Assembly (NCBI GenBank): GCA_964036045.1
Contig: OZ038382.1
Location: 2,440,612-2,504,611, forward strand
DNA length: 64,000 bases
DNA from: Eutreptiella sp. 'Long Island Sound 2002'
Taxonomy: Eukaryota; Euglenozoa; Euglenophyceae; Eutreptiales; Eutreptiaceae
Reading direction: 5' to 3'
Under the pieces are notes generated by a model. The model ran no database searches, was not told the origin of the DNA, and saw only the letters and a program-made list of their open reading frames with translations. Positions 13,901-21,754 of the stretch are shown here, piece after piece (positions within the stretch are counted from its first letter, which is position 1; the number at the start of each line of letters is the position of its first letter). The position numbers and the translations under genes were made by a program.

Positions 13901-16862
13901 TGGGCTGGGATTGGTGCTTGGAAAAGGAGCCGGGTGGGGAGCTTGGGAAAAGTCAAAAGTGGGTTTTAAGTTGGGGGACCCTGACCAAAAAGTCATTGGG
14001 GGATGCGTTTAGTGGACAAAGTAATGATATTACCAGGGGGTAAGCCAACAATTCAGCCTGTTGGGGTAGGTCACATGAATAGGCCCAAAAAGGTGGGGTA
14101 TGTGGCGTTTTCCCATACATGCGCCAGCATGTTTTTGATCTAACAACCTCTGCGAGGTGATTTTTGTCTAGAGGGGGGGGGGGGGGGGGCATCACATCTC
14201 AGATTCCTTACAGGGAGAGGGGGGCCTCTGGGGGGGGGGTTTGTCAAAGGCGTTGGGTGTAAATCCCCCCCCCCCCCATAAGCAAGTTGGAGCTGCCTTT
14301 GCACATCTGCAGACAGCAGTGGCTTGTTGTTGTTGCTGTATTGGTAGCAAACTGCATTCATCACTGCTGAGGCCCATGCTGCAGTATTTGAGGTGTTGGG
14401 GTGGCGTGGGCTGGGCTGGGCCTGCCCCCCCCCCCCCCCAAAACCCACACACACACACTCTGCAGATGGACTGACTGACTTCCTGAAGGAGGAAGTCAGT
14501 TAGCCATCTGCGCAGCCCTGTCCCAGTCATCTGCAGAGTGCTTGAGATAGTCCTCTGTCCCCCTGCATTGCCTTGTCCTGCTGCAGTCCCAAGTTTCACT
14601 GCTCTCAGGTGCTTGTTACGCAGTTTGTTGCCCTGATGATGGATGCCAATTACGCTGGACCAGATTGTGAGAAGGGCAGTGTGCTTTCGTATGCCACTCT
14701 GGACAAAATGGAGCCCAACTGCCCAGATTTGGCCCTGGTCAATTGCTGTCTGGCAGCAGCCTGCCTCCCAAACACCTGCTGTGTCTACCCCCCCTCCAAC
14801 GGGGCCCCTGCAACGTTTGTGGCGCCTTCCGGGGCCCAGGCTCACCCTCACTGGACCTCGGTGCAACTCGCCTCTCCCAAACAAGTGTACAGCTCGGAGT
14901 GGTTGGTGTATTCGGAGTTGCGCAGTGAGCAGGTACCTCCCTGTCTGGGTGGCCCTGCCTCGGTGGGATGAGTTGGTGCAGGTGGATGTAGTTGCTCTTT
15001 ACCCATGGACCACCACGCGAGAAAGCAGCACTCAGTGTTCAAAGGGTTGAAGTGAAGTTGAATCTGTGCTTCCCCACACCTCTCCACCCAAAGTTCGCTT
15101 GCAGGATGCCCCCAGGGGATCGGGGTCTGGGTTCAGCTTGCCAGAGCAAAGGTGTGATGACCGCATAAGATGTGCTGAGGGCCTGATATATGATGCTGTG
15201 AGTACGATTACTGCTAGAGTTGTTTGAGTGGGTCTGAACGGGTGCCTTCAAGCCCATCACCCATTGGCAAGGCATTCGCTGCCTGGAGATGGGTGCTTGC
15301 AGTTGGCGGCCTTCACCTTGCTGCGATCAAGCTGTGGCAGCCAGAAGAATTGGCACAGCGGAAGTTGTGGAGCCTGCCGTGCAGAAGGTCTAGCTCCAAC
15401 GGTAAGCACAGATACAGCCGACTGGCACCGGAGCCAGCAACTGCAGGGAGGTTCCTGCCTGCCGGACTGTTAAGAGGGCGGCATTAGGCTGGCCCATCAG
15501 TAAGGCAGGTGGAGACTGGAACTGGGTGCCTGCAGCGGTGGCTCGCACCTCGGTGTACTCGCGAGCTGCAGCTCCCGTGGGGCTGGCATGGCGGAAGCCA
15601 TGGAGTGTCCAGTGTAGGCCGGGGGCTGAAAAGGGCCAGCACCTGAAGCTGGCGACTGTGGCAGGGCAGGTTGCTCTTGTATCATAACAGGAGGACAATC
15701 GTCCATCCCGGAAGCTGCTGCGAAAGGTTGTAAGGGGGTTGAAGGGTTCTTACACAAAAAGAGGGCTTCTGCCGTTTTCACTCTGTTGTAGCACGGACGT
15801 ACCCTCTCAGTCCTGAGGTACAGTCCTGAGGTGCAGCACCAGATCTCCCCTGCAGCGAGCTACTCGGTTTGCCCTGAACCCTTGTTCGACTGGTGGACAG
15901 GACCCCCCCCCCCCATTGCAATGTTATGCACTGTTATGATACAGGAGCAACCTAGAAATCAAAAGAGTCTTCCCTTCCACCCCGCTTTGTTATGAACAAA
16001 CCCCTCAACTGCCCTCTGCAGTTCTGGATAGTTTCTGTGAGCCCCCTGATCTTTGACGTTGAGCTCTGCCTTTATGTGATGCATTGAAACCCTGTCAGGG
16101 CGCTGTGCCCAGGTTGTTCGCCTTTGGCATTGATTGGTTGCGCACCCGTTCCCTCTCTTGGTCTACTACCTGTTCTGTGGCCCATCCATGCCTGCTCCAA
16201 CGTGTGTTTGCAGGGCAAATTGCAGTTCATGGATTCCACAGTGGTTGGCCACAAATATGCAGTGCTCTTCTGTCGCTCATTGATTGCTGATGGATCCCAG
16301 CTGTGGCTAGACGGATGGAGGGCCAGTGTGCCTGAAGGTTTGCCTGAGCAGATCCCATCCGTGCCACAGTCAGTTGCAGACTGATTTGGGTTGGCCCTCT
16401 CTTGGGTGTGGCCAAAGGAATTCTGTGCATTGGAGTAGGGCAGGCATATCCATGGCACTTTGGCACATGTGCTGTGGGGTGCATGTAGTGCAGTTTTTTG
16501 TAGTAGTATGCAGTGCAGTTGTGGAGGCATGTTGAGCCACCCTGTCAAGTTGCATGCTTTTGGCAGGAATGTTCGCGCACACGAATTACAACGCGGAACA
16601 GGGCTGCTCCGGATGGTGTAATGAAATGAGTCCCCCCTGGCCTATCTTCCCGGCATACTCCTTCAGCCTTTATGGTGCACCCCCCCGTTTTCCCCCTATC
16701 TTGGCCTGCTGGGTGTCCTGCAGCCCCTGTGTACTGCTGCCTGTTATTTCAGGCCAACAGTGGGAGCACACTTTCACTTTCCGGCAGCTTGTCAACTCCA
16801 AATTTCAGGAGTGTATTGCACAGAGAGACTTCGAGTTGTTCCCTGATGAGTTGGTGGATGAA
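1708..16862 (+). CDS. Split gene: degenerate DExH-box RNA helicase (gene 1)
   Basis: At least eleven exons on this strand join with matching phase (1708-1931, 2033-2218, 3119-3289, 5911-6183, 6829-7173, 12567-12653, 12890-12967, 14609-14932, 16022-16075, 16214-16325, 16753-16862; 13360-13440 is probable). The order follows DHX-type DEAH/RHA helicases: end of RecA1, RecA2, winged helix/ratchet, OB-fold, C-terminal helix. The family unwinds RNA using ATP. Here motif II reads DGIH, motif III reads NST instead of SAT, and motif VI (QRxGRxGR) reads KRVSQACQE. I infer an inactive or scaffold paralogue, or a decaying copy, though intact frames argue against simple decay. The N-terminal P-loop (motif I) was not found and may lie left of the window. 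Nearly all introns are phase 0. The C-terminus is uncertain and may extend to 17784 or 17878. Confidence 0.8.
2033..2218 (+). CDS. Gene 1 exon: RecA1-RecA2 linker
   Basis: 62 codons, phase 0 at both ends, acceptor CCCCAG, donor CAG|GTCTGC. It starts DAMECTSFTPEGTANGAAG and ends LVLRYHLQ. It lies where these helicases have a poorly conserved linker leading to an 'LI..LI..I' helix; IQDLVLRYHLQ fits that helix. The preceding intron is only 101 nt. Confidence 0.7.
2635..2765. repeat. Repeat family F, copy 1
   Basis: Shares GTGTC(G/C)ACTCCCCTGCCAGCG, a TGA(A)GTTTGCATGG-like middle and GATG(C/T)GGGAAATTGT with 4135-4255. The core ACTCCCCTGCCAGCGCTGAC recurs at 43600-43620. Confidence 0.7.
3119..3289 (+). 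CDS. Gene 1 exon: start of RecA2 (motif IV region)
   Basis: 57 codons, phase 0, acceptor TTTTAG, donor AAG|GTGTGT. DKPGAILIFLPEWNDVALT matches the family's GAILVFLPGWDEI. IIALHSTAS followed by LQRAFAPAPLGKRK matches PLHS...Q..VF..P..GxRK. These are the usual landmarks of the second RecA domain in DHX proteins. Confidence 0.85.
3460..3960. repeat. Alternating purine-pyrimidine tract with TAGACAC motifs
   Basis: Long stretches of TG/CA and GTATAC/CGTATA alternation. The motif GTAGACACTGTG or a variant recurs at 3622, 3640, 3712 and 3750. No coding sense; probable Z-DNA-prone intronic sequence. Confidence 0.75.
4135..4255. repeat. Repeat family F, copy 2
   Basis: Related to 2635-2765 along most of its length, diverged but in the same order and orientation. 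Lies in the intron 3290-5910 of gene 1. Confidence 0.7.
5081..5162 (+). other. Asp/Ser/Asn-rich micro-ORF
   Basis: ATG at 5082 to TGA encodes about 26 residues starting MDSDSSTSGSHFDSDPE. It lies inside the gene 1 intron. Similar acidic Ser-rich stretches occur at 47150-47330 (minus), 60970-61060 (plus) and 63730-63800 (minus). It could be a fragment of a transposase-type N-terminus; no proof. Confidence 0.3.
5546..5593. repeat. Perfect 24-bp tandem duplication
   Basis: GAGCCTGAGCCATTCTTCTC plus TGTT occurs twice back to back, identical in both units, which implies a recent duplication. Confidence 0.9.
5911..6183 (+). CDS. Gene 1 exon: RecA2 motifs V and VI (degenerate)
   Basis: 91 codons, phase 0, acceptor CTGCAG, donor AAG|GTCTGT. 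VILSTSFAEAMQFKDVKYVI aligns with IVLATNIAETSITIDDVVYV (motif V). Downstream, SVKRVSQACQEGTVVHLF sits where the family has [20 protein letters not shown]. The two arginines of motif VI that contact ATP are absent. The segment ends LDELVLQCK, matching the usual L..VVLQLK. Confidence 0.85.
6829..7173 (+). CDS. Gene 1 exon: winged helix and ratchet (HA2) domain
   Basis: 115 codons, phase 0, acceptor GTTGCAG, donor CAG|GTCTGT. Recognisable pieces are AIANAIKSLQNMHALS (AI..AL..L..LGAL), TPLGCMLARLPVPPVAAKLL (LG..LA.LPVDPRLGKML), AAVLAAFLTLKTPF (TIAA.LS.RSPF) and HSDHHALLQ (SDHLALL). This is the best conserved part of the protein. Confidence 0.85.
7590..7990. repeat. Repeat family C, copies 2 and 3
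   Basis: Two copies in tandem order, each with GAGCACCCATGGGGA, GTAGTGGCC, CCATGGGCCCCC-like and AAAATTGCTGTT. The second copy runs directly into a family A unit, as the first copy at 1-230 does, so C plus A may be one composite element. Confidence 0.75.
8800..9010. repeat. Repeat family B, copy 1
   Basis: Contains ATCACCTCGAAGAGAGG, TTGTTAGATCAAGCGCAG, a C run, TTTTTGGGGGTCATTCGCG, ATTATTTTGCCCAATAA and CCTCTATCCCCTG. Further copies: 9903-10075, 10735-11100 and an inverted one at 13960-14180. Confidence 0.8.
9153..9228 (-). repeat. tRNA-derived SINE head (T1)
   Basis: Read on the minus strand it has an A-box-like GGCCGAACGGTAATGC and, about 35 nt later, a B-box GGCAGTTCGATTCCC, with CGCAGAC between. 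No acceptor-stem pairing closes it, so it is tRNA-like and not a tRNA gene. It is homologous to T2 and T3. Confidence 0.55.
9328..9431. repeat. 52-bp perfect tandem duplication
   Basis: CTGACTAGCTCACTGATTGG through GAGGTGCAGTGC occurs twice without a visible difference. The unit overlaps sequence also seen near 10440-10515 in diverged form. Confidence 0.85.
9903..10075. repeat. Repeat family B, copy 2
   Basis: Near-identical to 8800-9010 over its 5' half (ATCACCTCGAAGAGAGG to the C run) and shares the ATTATTTTGCCCAATAA block. Preceded, as in copy 1, by a family A end (GCAGCTCAAAAATGGAAATC). Confidence 0.8.
10164..10233 (+). repeat. tRNA-derived SINE head (T2)
   Basis: A-box-like TAGCGCTCCAATGGTAGTGC and B-box GGCGGTTCGATCCCC on the plus strand. 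It faces T3 head-to-tail-inverted with about 30 bp between them, forming an inverted pair. Confidence 0.6.
10262..10331 (-). repeat. tRNA-derived SINE head (T3)
   Basis: On the minus strand: A-box-like GCGGTCTAGTGGTAAAGC and B-box GGCGATTCGAACCCC. It aligns with T1 and T2 through GCAGCC(C/G)ACCGCA(A/G)AC. Confidence 0.6.
10735..11100. repeat. Repeat family B, copy 3 (diverged)
   Basis: Shares ATCACCTTGTAGAGG, TTGTTAGATCAAAGC, ATTCGCGTACCCTACC and ATTATTTTGTCCAATAAACG with the other copies. It has an extra segment GTATACAGGGGGGAAAACGC that the inverted copy at 13960-14180 shares. Confidence 0.75.
12567..12653 (+). CDS. Gene 1 exon: helical linker to OB-fold
   Basis: 29 codons, phase 0, acceptor TACTAG, donor ATG|GTGAAG. 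AYAGWQAAEKTNDLTYC fits the AYNGW element that follows SDHLALL in DHX proteins, and ALCPETLEM fits ENFLSPRTLEEI. It directly continues the exon ending at 7173 after a 5.4-kb intron full of repeats. Confidence 0.8.
12890..12967 (+). CDS. Gene 1 probable short exon
   Basis: 26 codons, phase 0, between TGTAG and AAG|GTGAGG. Polar sequence ending NLRPEEVLAK. The acceptor lacks a clear pyrimidine tract. It may be a lineage-specific insert or an alternative exon. Confidence 0.45.
13360..13440 (+). CDS. Gene 1 probable exon with in-frame TAG
   Basis: Acceptor ATATGCAG, then 27 codons starting VILGANGGFASFKRAM and ending EAQRLQN, immediately followed by TAG at 13441. The sequence fits the helix before the OB-fold (continuing to VTQFVALMMDANYAG at 14609). 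No GT donor exists before the TAG, so either the donor is non-canonical or this exon is skipped, terminates an isoform, or is broken. Confidence 0.45.
13960..14180. repeat. Repeat family B, inverted copy
   Basis: The reverse complement matches 10735-10930: TGATCTAACAACCTCTGCG, GTGGCGTTTTCCCATACA and AAGTCATTGGGGGATGCG are recognisable. Located in the gene 1 intron upstream of the OB-fold exon. Confidence 0.75.
14456..14540 (+). promoter_or_regulatory. Mutually exclusive hairpin set in gene 1 intron
   Basis: Segment A (14456-14485, CTCTGCAGATGGACTG then ACTGACTTCCT) pairs with segment B (14491-14512, AGGAAGTCAGTTAGCCATCT) over about 22 bp around a GAAGG loop. Segment C (14524-14540, CAGTCATCTGCAGAGTG) pairs with the first part of A (CACTCTGCAGATGGACTG). 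B and C compete for A. It lies about 70 nt before the acceptor of the OB-fold exon. A regulatory role is inference; a hairpin-RNA precursor is an alternative. Confidence 0.45.
14609..14932 (+). CDS. Gene 1 exon: OB-fold domain
   Basis: 108 codons, phase 0, acceptor CTCTCAG, donor CAG|GTACCT. VTQFVALMMDANYAG matches RRQFL..L.DAGF. CCLAAACLPNTCCVYPP matches the CAGLYPNVA.V landmark. AHPHWTSVQL matches VHPSSV, and SSEWLVYSELRSEQ matches the W.VY.E strand. This is the conserved OB-fold region that binds RNA in the family. Confidence 0.8.
16022..16075 (+). CDS. Gene 1 short exon after OB-fold
   Basis: 18 codons, phase 0, acceptor CTCTGCAG, donor TAT|GTGATG. FWIVSVSPLIFDVELCLY fits the 'V.VVSPLALLLFG' strand that follows the OB-fold core in DHX helicases. 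Confidence 0.65.
16214..16325 (+). CDS. Gene 1 exon with DGW element
   Basis: Acceptor TTTGCAG, reads GKLQFMDSTVVGHKYAV then LWLDGWRA. The DGW matches the family's VDGWIRF near the C-terminus. The donor GCC A|GTGTGC gives phase 1, which is what the exon at 16753 needs; a slightly later donor (GAAG|GTTTGC) would also fit. Confidence 0.65.
16753..16862 (+). CDS. Gene 1 exon: C-terminal helix
   Basis: Acceptor TTTCAG, donor GAA|GTATGC. Starts with two bases completing a codon, then QQWEHTFTFRQLVNSKFQEC and ELFPDELVDE. This matches the family's 'A.LV..LR..L...LE......' C-terminal helix after DGW. Confidence 0.65.
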
Positions 16863-17709
16863 GTATGCCTCTCCAAATCTCTGCCATTTGTTCGGTATTG
16901 CAACGTCTGACCCCTGTAATTCACCAGCAGGCCTTTCCGCTTCCAAAACATTGGAAACTGTTAGGAATCTTGGTTTGGATTTGGCCAGTGTCGTGTCCCA
17001 TTATTATTAAGGGGCACGGAGGGAAAATGTGTGCATGTTTGGTTGGTTTGGGAATGATGTGGAACAATGGGGAATAATGGGGGAATTATGAGGAATTATG
17101 AGGAATTATGGGCAATATGGGGAATATGGGGAGGAGGTGTTGCGGGGCACCTATTGTTTCTTTCGACATGTCAGACTCAGGTTTTTGTGTGCGCAGTGGC
17201 ATTTTGTATGTCTGTCTCTCATATTTGTACAAGCCACCACACCCCGCCACCATCCCCCATCATTCCCCATCATCCCCATTCTTCCCCATTGTTCCTTATT
17301 ATTCTCGAATCTGGAAAGCAACATGCATTTGGCTTCGGAAAGTGCCGAGGCCTGCACCAGCCCGTTTCCATCATGGGTCAGCAAGGGAATCCAGCGGTCG
17401 GGGTGGGGCTGTTTGGACCACCGTTCCATCAAACTCGGCCATTCCGATAACAACATCATCGTTCTGCTCCACCACCTCCTGCTGGTTTGCTGATTTCCCG
17501 ACCATTTCTTTACGACATCTGTATTGTCGCTATCCCAGTCTGATTAACGTCTGTGTGCTGGGCCAGGGCCAGGGCATCCCTTGAAATGTCTTCCAATTGA
17601 CTAAAATCACCAAACTGCAGCCTTCTGAATTGGGAGTAGAAGCATTCGACAAAAGCCGTGCATTGAGGGGGGGCATTCCTAATGGCACACTTACACGATC
17701 CTTCTGCAG

Positions 17710-17784
17710 GTCCTGGGTTACGTGACGGAAAACCCTATTGAGCTCTCTGACGTGCGCCACCCGGGTGCCGTCCCAGTCCCACAG
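17710..17784 (+). CDS. Possible 3' exon of gene 1
   Basis: 25 codons after TTCTGCAG, before CAG|GTGGCC, reading VLGYVTENPIELSDVRHPG. Phase 0 fits the exon ending at 16862. If not spliced at 17784, the frame ends at TGA 17815-17817. A different frame just downstream (NPVLTKHLEKLLGVDLSLVH, to CAG|GTATGT at about 17879) also looks coding. Removal of a tiny intron (about 32 nt from GTGCCG at 17765) would join the two, but that is speculative. Confidence 0.4.
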
Positions 17785-18049
17785 GTGGCCGCAGAGGCGC
17801 AGTCAATCCTGTGCTGACCAAGCACCTGGAAAAGCTGTTAGGTGTGGATTTGTCGCTGGTTCACAGGGTATGTGGGCATGTTTGTGTCAAAAAGGGTGCA
17901 CTCAAATAACATGCTTGTACTGCTGCAATCATGTTTAAAATGCCTTTAAATGTCCTGACCTGTGTGTTCTGTGTGTGTTCTGCATTCTTGTTGTGCAGTG
18001 TTGCGTGCGTGTTTGGGGTGGTTGAGGCACCTTTGTTCTCCCCAGGGAG

Positions 18050-18210
18050 TGCTCAACCCTCAAAAACAACCTCAATAGCACCCTTAAACAACACCCTCTA
18101 CAACCATCAACAACAACCTTCAATCACACCCTTAAACAACACCATCAACAACCATCAACCCTCAACAACAACCCTCAACGATTCTCAACAGCCATCAACA
18201 ACCCTCTGTA
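18050..18210. repeat. CAACAACC/CATCAACAA low-complexity tract
   Basis: Irregular tandem repeats of CAACAACCCTC, CATCAACAAC and CACCCTTAAACAAC. Non-coding; no intact frame with protein-like composition. Confidence 0.85.
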
Positions 18211-19070
18211 GCCCGATGTCATCGTCGTAGTGCGCTCGGCCTTGCGCTTTCCCCAAAACCATCTCTAATTTTTCTGTCTCGAAATCTAGGTCAAACCCCT
18301 TATTGGGGTGCCACAGTATGCAGTGATATCTTGGCAGATTTCGAAAAGCGAAAGAGCGAGACTATCTGGGTTGGAACCAGGGGCCTCTCAAAAAGTACGC
18401 ATGACAATTTTGTCCTGAACCACAGTAGGCATTTCAGTAGGAATGTGTGCTTGATAGTGATGAATAGGGTGGCAGTACCTTATGTCGGAGATGGTAAGAT
18501 GTGATTTTCGGATAGTGCATACGTCTTTTTCTGTTTGTTATCAAATGGCTCAACGATTATGGACCAAAATACAATGCAATATCTACAGTTGCCATGCATA
18601 CAAAACTTAGTCACAAGCTTCTTTCTAACAGTATGACAACAGTCTACGCCTGACAAGCATTCTAGCACTTCCTGGTTTGGCGTCGGCCCATTTTGGCCAC
18701 CGTGCAGAATTTGTTCATCGTTGTGCAAGAATTGGTACAGAATTTGTTCCGATACAATGGGGCGCTGCAGACTTTCCCCCGCACAGTCCCCTTCCCCGTA
18801 GCTTGAATTTTGCAAGTGGAGCAGCGTTTTAATGGGTTCACGGCCCCTTCTCTACCCTGACCCTGCGGGACTTCTGGGGGTGTCTGGGCCAAGTTCACTG
18901 CCATTATCCGACCCAGCAGTCTTCAAAGGAGGCAGGTTTGAGTGCCCAAGCTGTGCATGCAAACTAAAACACGCCAAAAACGCGAGAAAACATACATTTG
19001 ATGCAACCCTACCCGCTTTTTGTCACAACAATACAGCCGCTTGGCTGGTGTTCTTCGGTGCCTTCTTCAG

Positions 19071-19192
19071 CCCTGACCAATATGCCACGGTGGCAATTTT
19101 TTTTGCCCAGCTCTGCACAGACCCTGGCCCCCGCCTCTCGCCATGCCATCCGTGGACCCATGAAAGGTGTTACGCGCACATGGCTGGCTGCA
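19071..19192 (+). CDS. Exon-like segment, product unknown
   Basis: Acceptor CTTCTTCAG and a strong donor GCA|GTAAGT. The frame compatible with the next segment reads LTNMPRWQFFLPSSAQTLA; a second frame is also open. No motif recognised. Confidence 0.35.
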
Positions 19193-19307
19193 GTAAGTGC
19201 GTTGCATCGTGGGTAGGTCTGTGCTGTGGTGCGTGGGTGCCTGCTAGTCCAGAGAGAGTCTTGACAGTGTTGTTCTCTGGCTACTTCAATTACCTGTCTC
19301 TCTGCAG

Positions 19308-19398
19308 AGTGGCAGCCAGCGAGCAAGTCCTAAGGAACCAGCCTGTGTCAGCATTTACTTGCGCCAGACCAATGATGCTTTCTGGAACAAGAGAGCTG
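19308..19398 (+). CDS. Exon-like segment, product unknown
   Basis: Acceptor CTCTGCAG, then SGSQRASPKEPACVSIYLRQ and TNDAFWNKRAG to a possible donor G|GTAGAA. The frame stays open to about 19640, so the 3' border is unsure. Phase 0 fits the previous segment. Confidence 0.3.
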
Positions 19399-20994
19399 GT
19401 AGAAGTTCCAGTATTTTCCCCCTACCCATTGCCTGCTGTCCTGAGGCCACACTCTGCATAGGAACAACCCCGCTGCAGTGGGCCATACGTGCAGCTGCAG
19501 GCAGCATCTGCAGATCGCTTGCTCGCCACAGGCTGTACACTCAGATGGAGCTCCTTCTTGCCTATTTTTTCTCCGGACATCAGCATCATCTGAATCCGAT
19601 TGGAGGAAGTGCGCCATGCACTCCACAGGCCGCGACATTGTAAACTTTGTTTCCAGAAACCCAGTAGGTTCCATTCGCACCTGGCTCAAAAAGCATCATC
19701 GCCACCTCCCATACACTGCAGAAGGGAGCTGTCATGCTGGACCTCATTTTTGTGCGATTTGGGCTGGCCCTGCCTTTTCGGGGGCGAGGATGGAGAGTGG
19801 AGAGATCCGTTGTTGTCTGCTGACCCCCCGAGGCTGTTAGCATCCTCCTCAAAACAATTTCCACTAAAGCTGACATGCCACATGGAACTCGCTCTTGGGG
19901 GCAGTGTGCCCAGATTCGATTTTGGTCCTGTGGTTTCGTGACTGTGCCATCCTTCCCAAGGCCAAGGTGTGTGTCCATTCGATGTCCAGATCTTGTGCTT
20001 TTGCCTGTGGGGTGCTAACAATGGGACAGGGCCCAGCTTGTCTGTCTTAAGGATTGCAAGAGATGGCAGGCATGCACCATCCGATGATGTTTCCCTCCAC
20101 TTCAAGGATCGGACTGCCTGCTTCTGCCCCACCCTCAGGATGTTCTCGGGGGGCTCTTGCCACGGTGCGCGCACTGTGCGGGCGCGGTGCAAACTTTGGG
20201 TATATCTGGGCACCTTTCTGGTGATAATTGCAACCATCAAGAGGCCTCCAGGAATAAACAAAAACTACCCAGAAGCCTTTGGGTATTGTTGGCAACCATG
20301 GAAAAACCCTGGGATGACAGGTCTTGTGCTTGCAACTAAGGTTTTCTAGGGTTCTATGGGCTGTTTGGGTGGGTGCATTATGGGATGGTTCACCGTGTTT
20401 GACCACTAATGGTTGCCACGGTGCGGACGCGGTGTGCGCGCGGTGCGCGCGTGGTGTAACAAAGCGCGGTGCTACAACTCCCACTCGGGAGATGATCGCA
20501 CCACTCCTATTTGAGTGTTGGATTGTGCTTGCTCCTCTGGCTTGTGAGGGCCTCACCTGTTTACTGTGTGGCGCGCTGCAATGCTAAAGGCCTTGTGTTC
20601 TTCTGTTGCACATTTTTTCCCTCAATCTGGCATGTTTTGACGTTGCATGACTACCGCATGTGCACGCGCGAGTAGCGAGGCCCAAGTAGTACTCTGAGAG
20701 CAGGTAGATGGGAGTTGGGTGCCTGGCCGAGTCTGATGTCCAGCTGGAGGGGCTGATTCCTTCCCTCCGGAACATCAACACACTGACAACACATTAGAGC
20801 TAAAGGCCATTTGGACCACTGCAGGCTCCCCTCATCCCCTGCCTACTCTCTGCCATTGATTATAGTGCTGCACCAGATTCGGGCCTGTATAGCTGGTGAC
20901 CCCAGTGGACGGGGGACGGGATACCAGCCATCAGCAGTTTGGAACCCCCTTATCTCTTGCACATTTTTTTAACACACTTCTGTTGAATTCGCAG
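19399..20994. other. No gene resolved; GC-rich repeated patches
   Basis: Open frames here occur on both strands with similar length, so I cannot choose. Two similar GC-rich patches (20155-20205 and 20410-20460, both containing CCACGGTGCG and GCGCGGTG) suggest a duplicated short repeat. Confidence 0.4.
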
Positions 20995-21120
20995 GAAGTG
21001 CAGATTTTTGGTCCTGACCATGTAGAAAAGTTGAGCAGGACATGTGAAGAGAACAGGAAGGAGGGAGGAGGTCAAAGAATTGTAACTTCTGAAATCACAA
21101 GGGTGTTGCAGGATGTCTAA
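20995..21120 (+). CDS. Exon-like segment ending in a stop, product unknown
   Basis: Acceptor ATTCGCAG, then EVQIFGPDHVEKLSRTCEEN and a Lys/Glu/Gly-rich stretch ending TSEITRVLQDV before TAA at 21118. The last codons offer a weak donor (GAT|GTCTAA). It could be a terminal exon or an internal one. Confidence 0.35.
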   Translation, partial: EVQIFGPDHVEKLSRTCEENRKEGGGQRIVTSEITRVLQDV

Positions 21121-21185
21121 GCACGTCAGTTACGTTTCAGCGATGCCATAGTGCTTGCGTGCATGTGCATGTGAGCACATATGCC

Positions 21186-21186
21186 C

Positions 21187-21222
<36 letters not shown>

Positions 21223-21232
21223 GTCTCCCTCT
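21186..21232. repeat. (CT)n microsatellite
   Basis: A run of mostly CT dinucleotides followed by CTGT and CTGC variants. It creates artificial open frames on the opposite strand. Confidence 0.9.
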
Positions 21233-21379
21233 GTCTGTCTGCCTGGGTGTGTTGTGTGAATTGCAGGAAGGTGTTTTGTCGTGTTTCAAAGTTCTTTGAC
21301 TGTCTTTTTTGTTGTGATCGGGATTTTTTGGCAGCGGGATGACAAAATACGGTACGCTCAGCCACTTTGTCTAGTGCCA

Positions 21380-21404
21380 GACACACACACATGCATGCAC
21401 ACGT

Positions 21405-21440
<36 letters not shown>
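21380..21440. repeat. (CA)n microsatellite
   Basis: Alternating CA/AC with a few interruptions, capable of Z-DNA. It is open in several frames on both strands, none of them credible as coding. Confidence 0.9.
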
Positions 21441-21445
<5 letters not shown>

Positions 21446-21676
21446 AATGGATGCCAATGGCACACAGAACACACATGCACCCCCCCACCTCCCCCACCAA
21501 CCCCCACAATGCGCATGATGCACGCAGACAAAGGGTGGCACTGGACACTGTGTGCGCATGTGTGCTTTTGTCGATGGTGGGCATGCCGTTGGGTCCGGGC
21601 CCCTGTGGATTGTGGGTCCAACAAATTGTGTCAACATAGAGGGTGATTGATTTCATTTTTGGTGCTGTTCCGGCAG

Positions 21677-21754
21677 CTCTTCAACATCACAATTCTTTTC
21701 GAGGAATACCCTAGCGCATGGTTTGACTGGCTGTGCAACATTGGGCTGCTCTAG
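21677..21754 (+). CDS. Exon-like segment, product unknown
   Basis: Acceptor TTCCGGCAG, then LFNITILFEEYPSAWFDWLC and NIGLL before TAG. The residue mix is protein-like, but no donor precedes the stop, so it may be a terminal exon. Confidence 0.35.
   Translation, partial: LFNITILFEEYPSAWFDWLCNIGLL

Noticed and set aside
21126-21656. 176-codon minus-strand ORF with Cys/Val and Arg/Glu runs
   Set aside because: It is the translation of CA and CT microsatellites.
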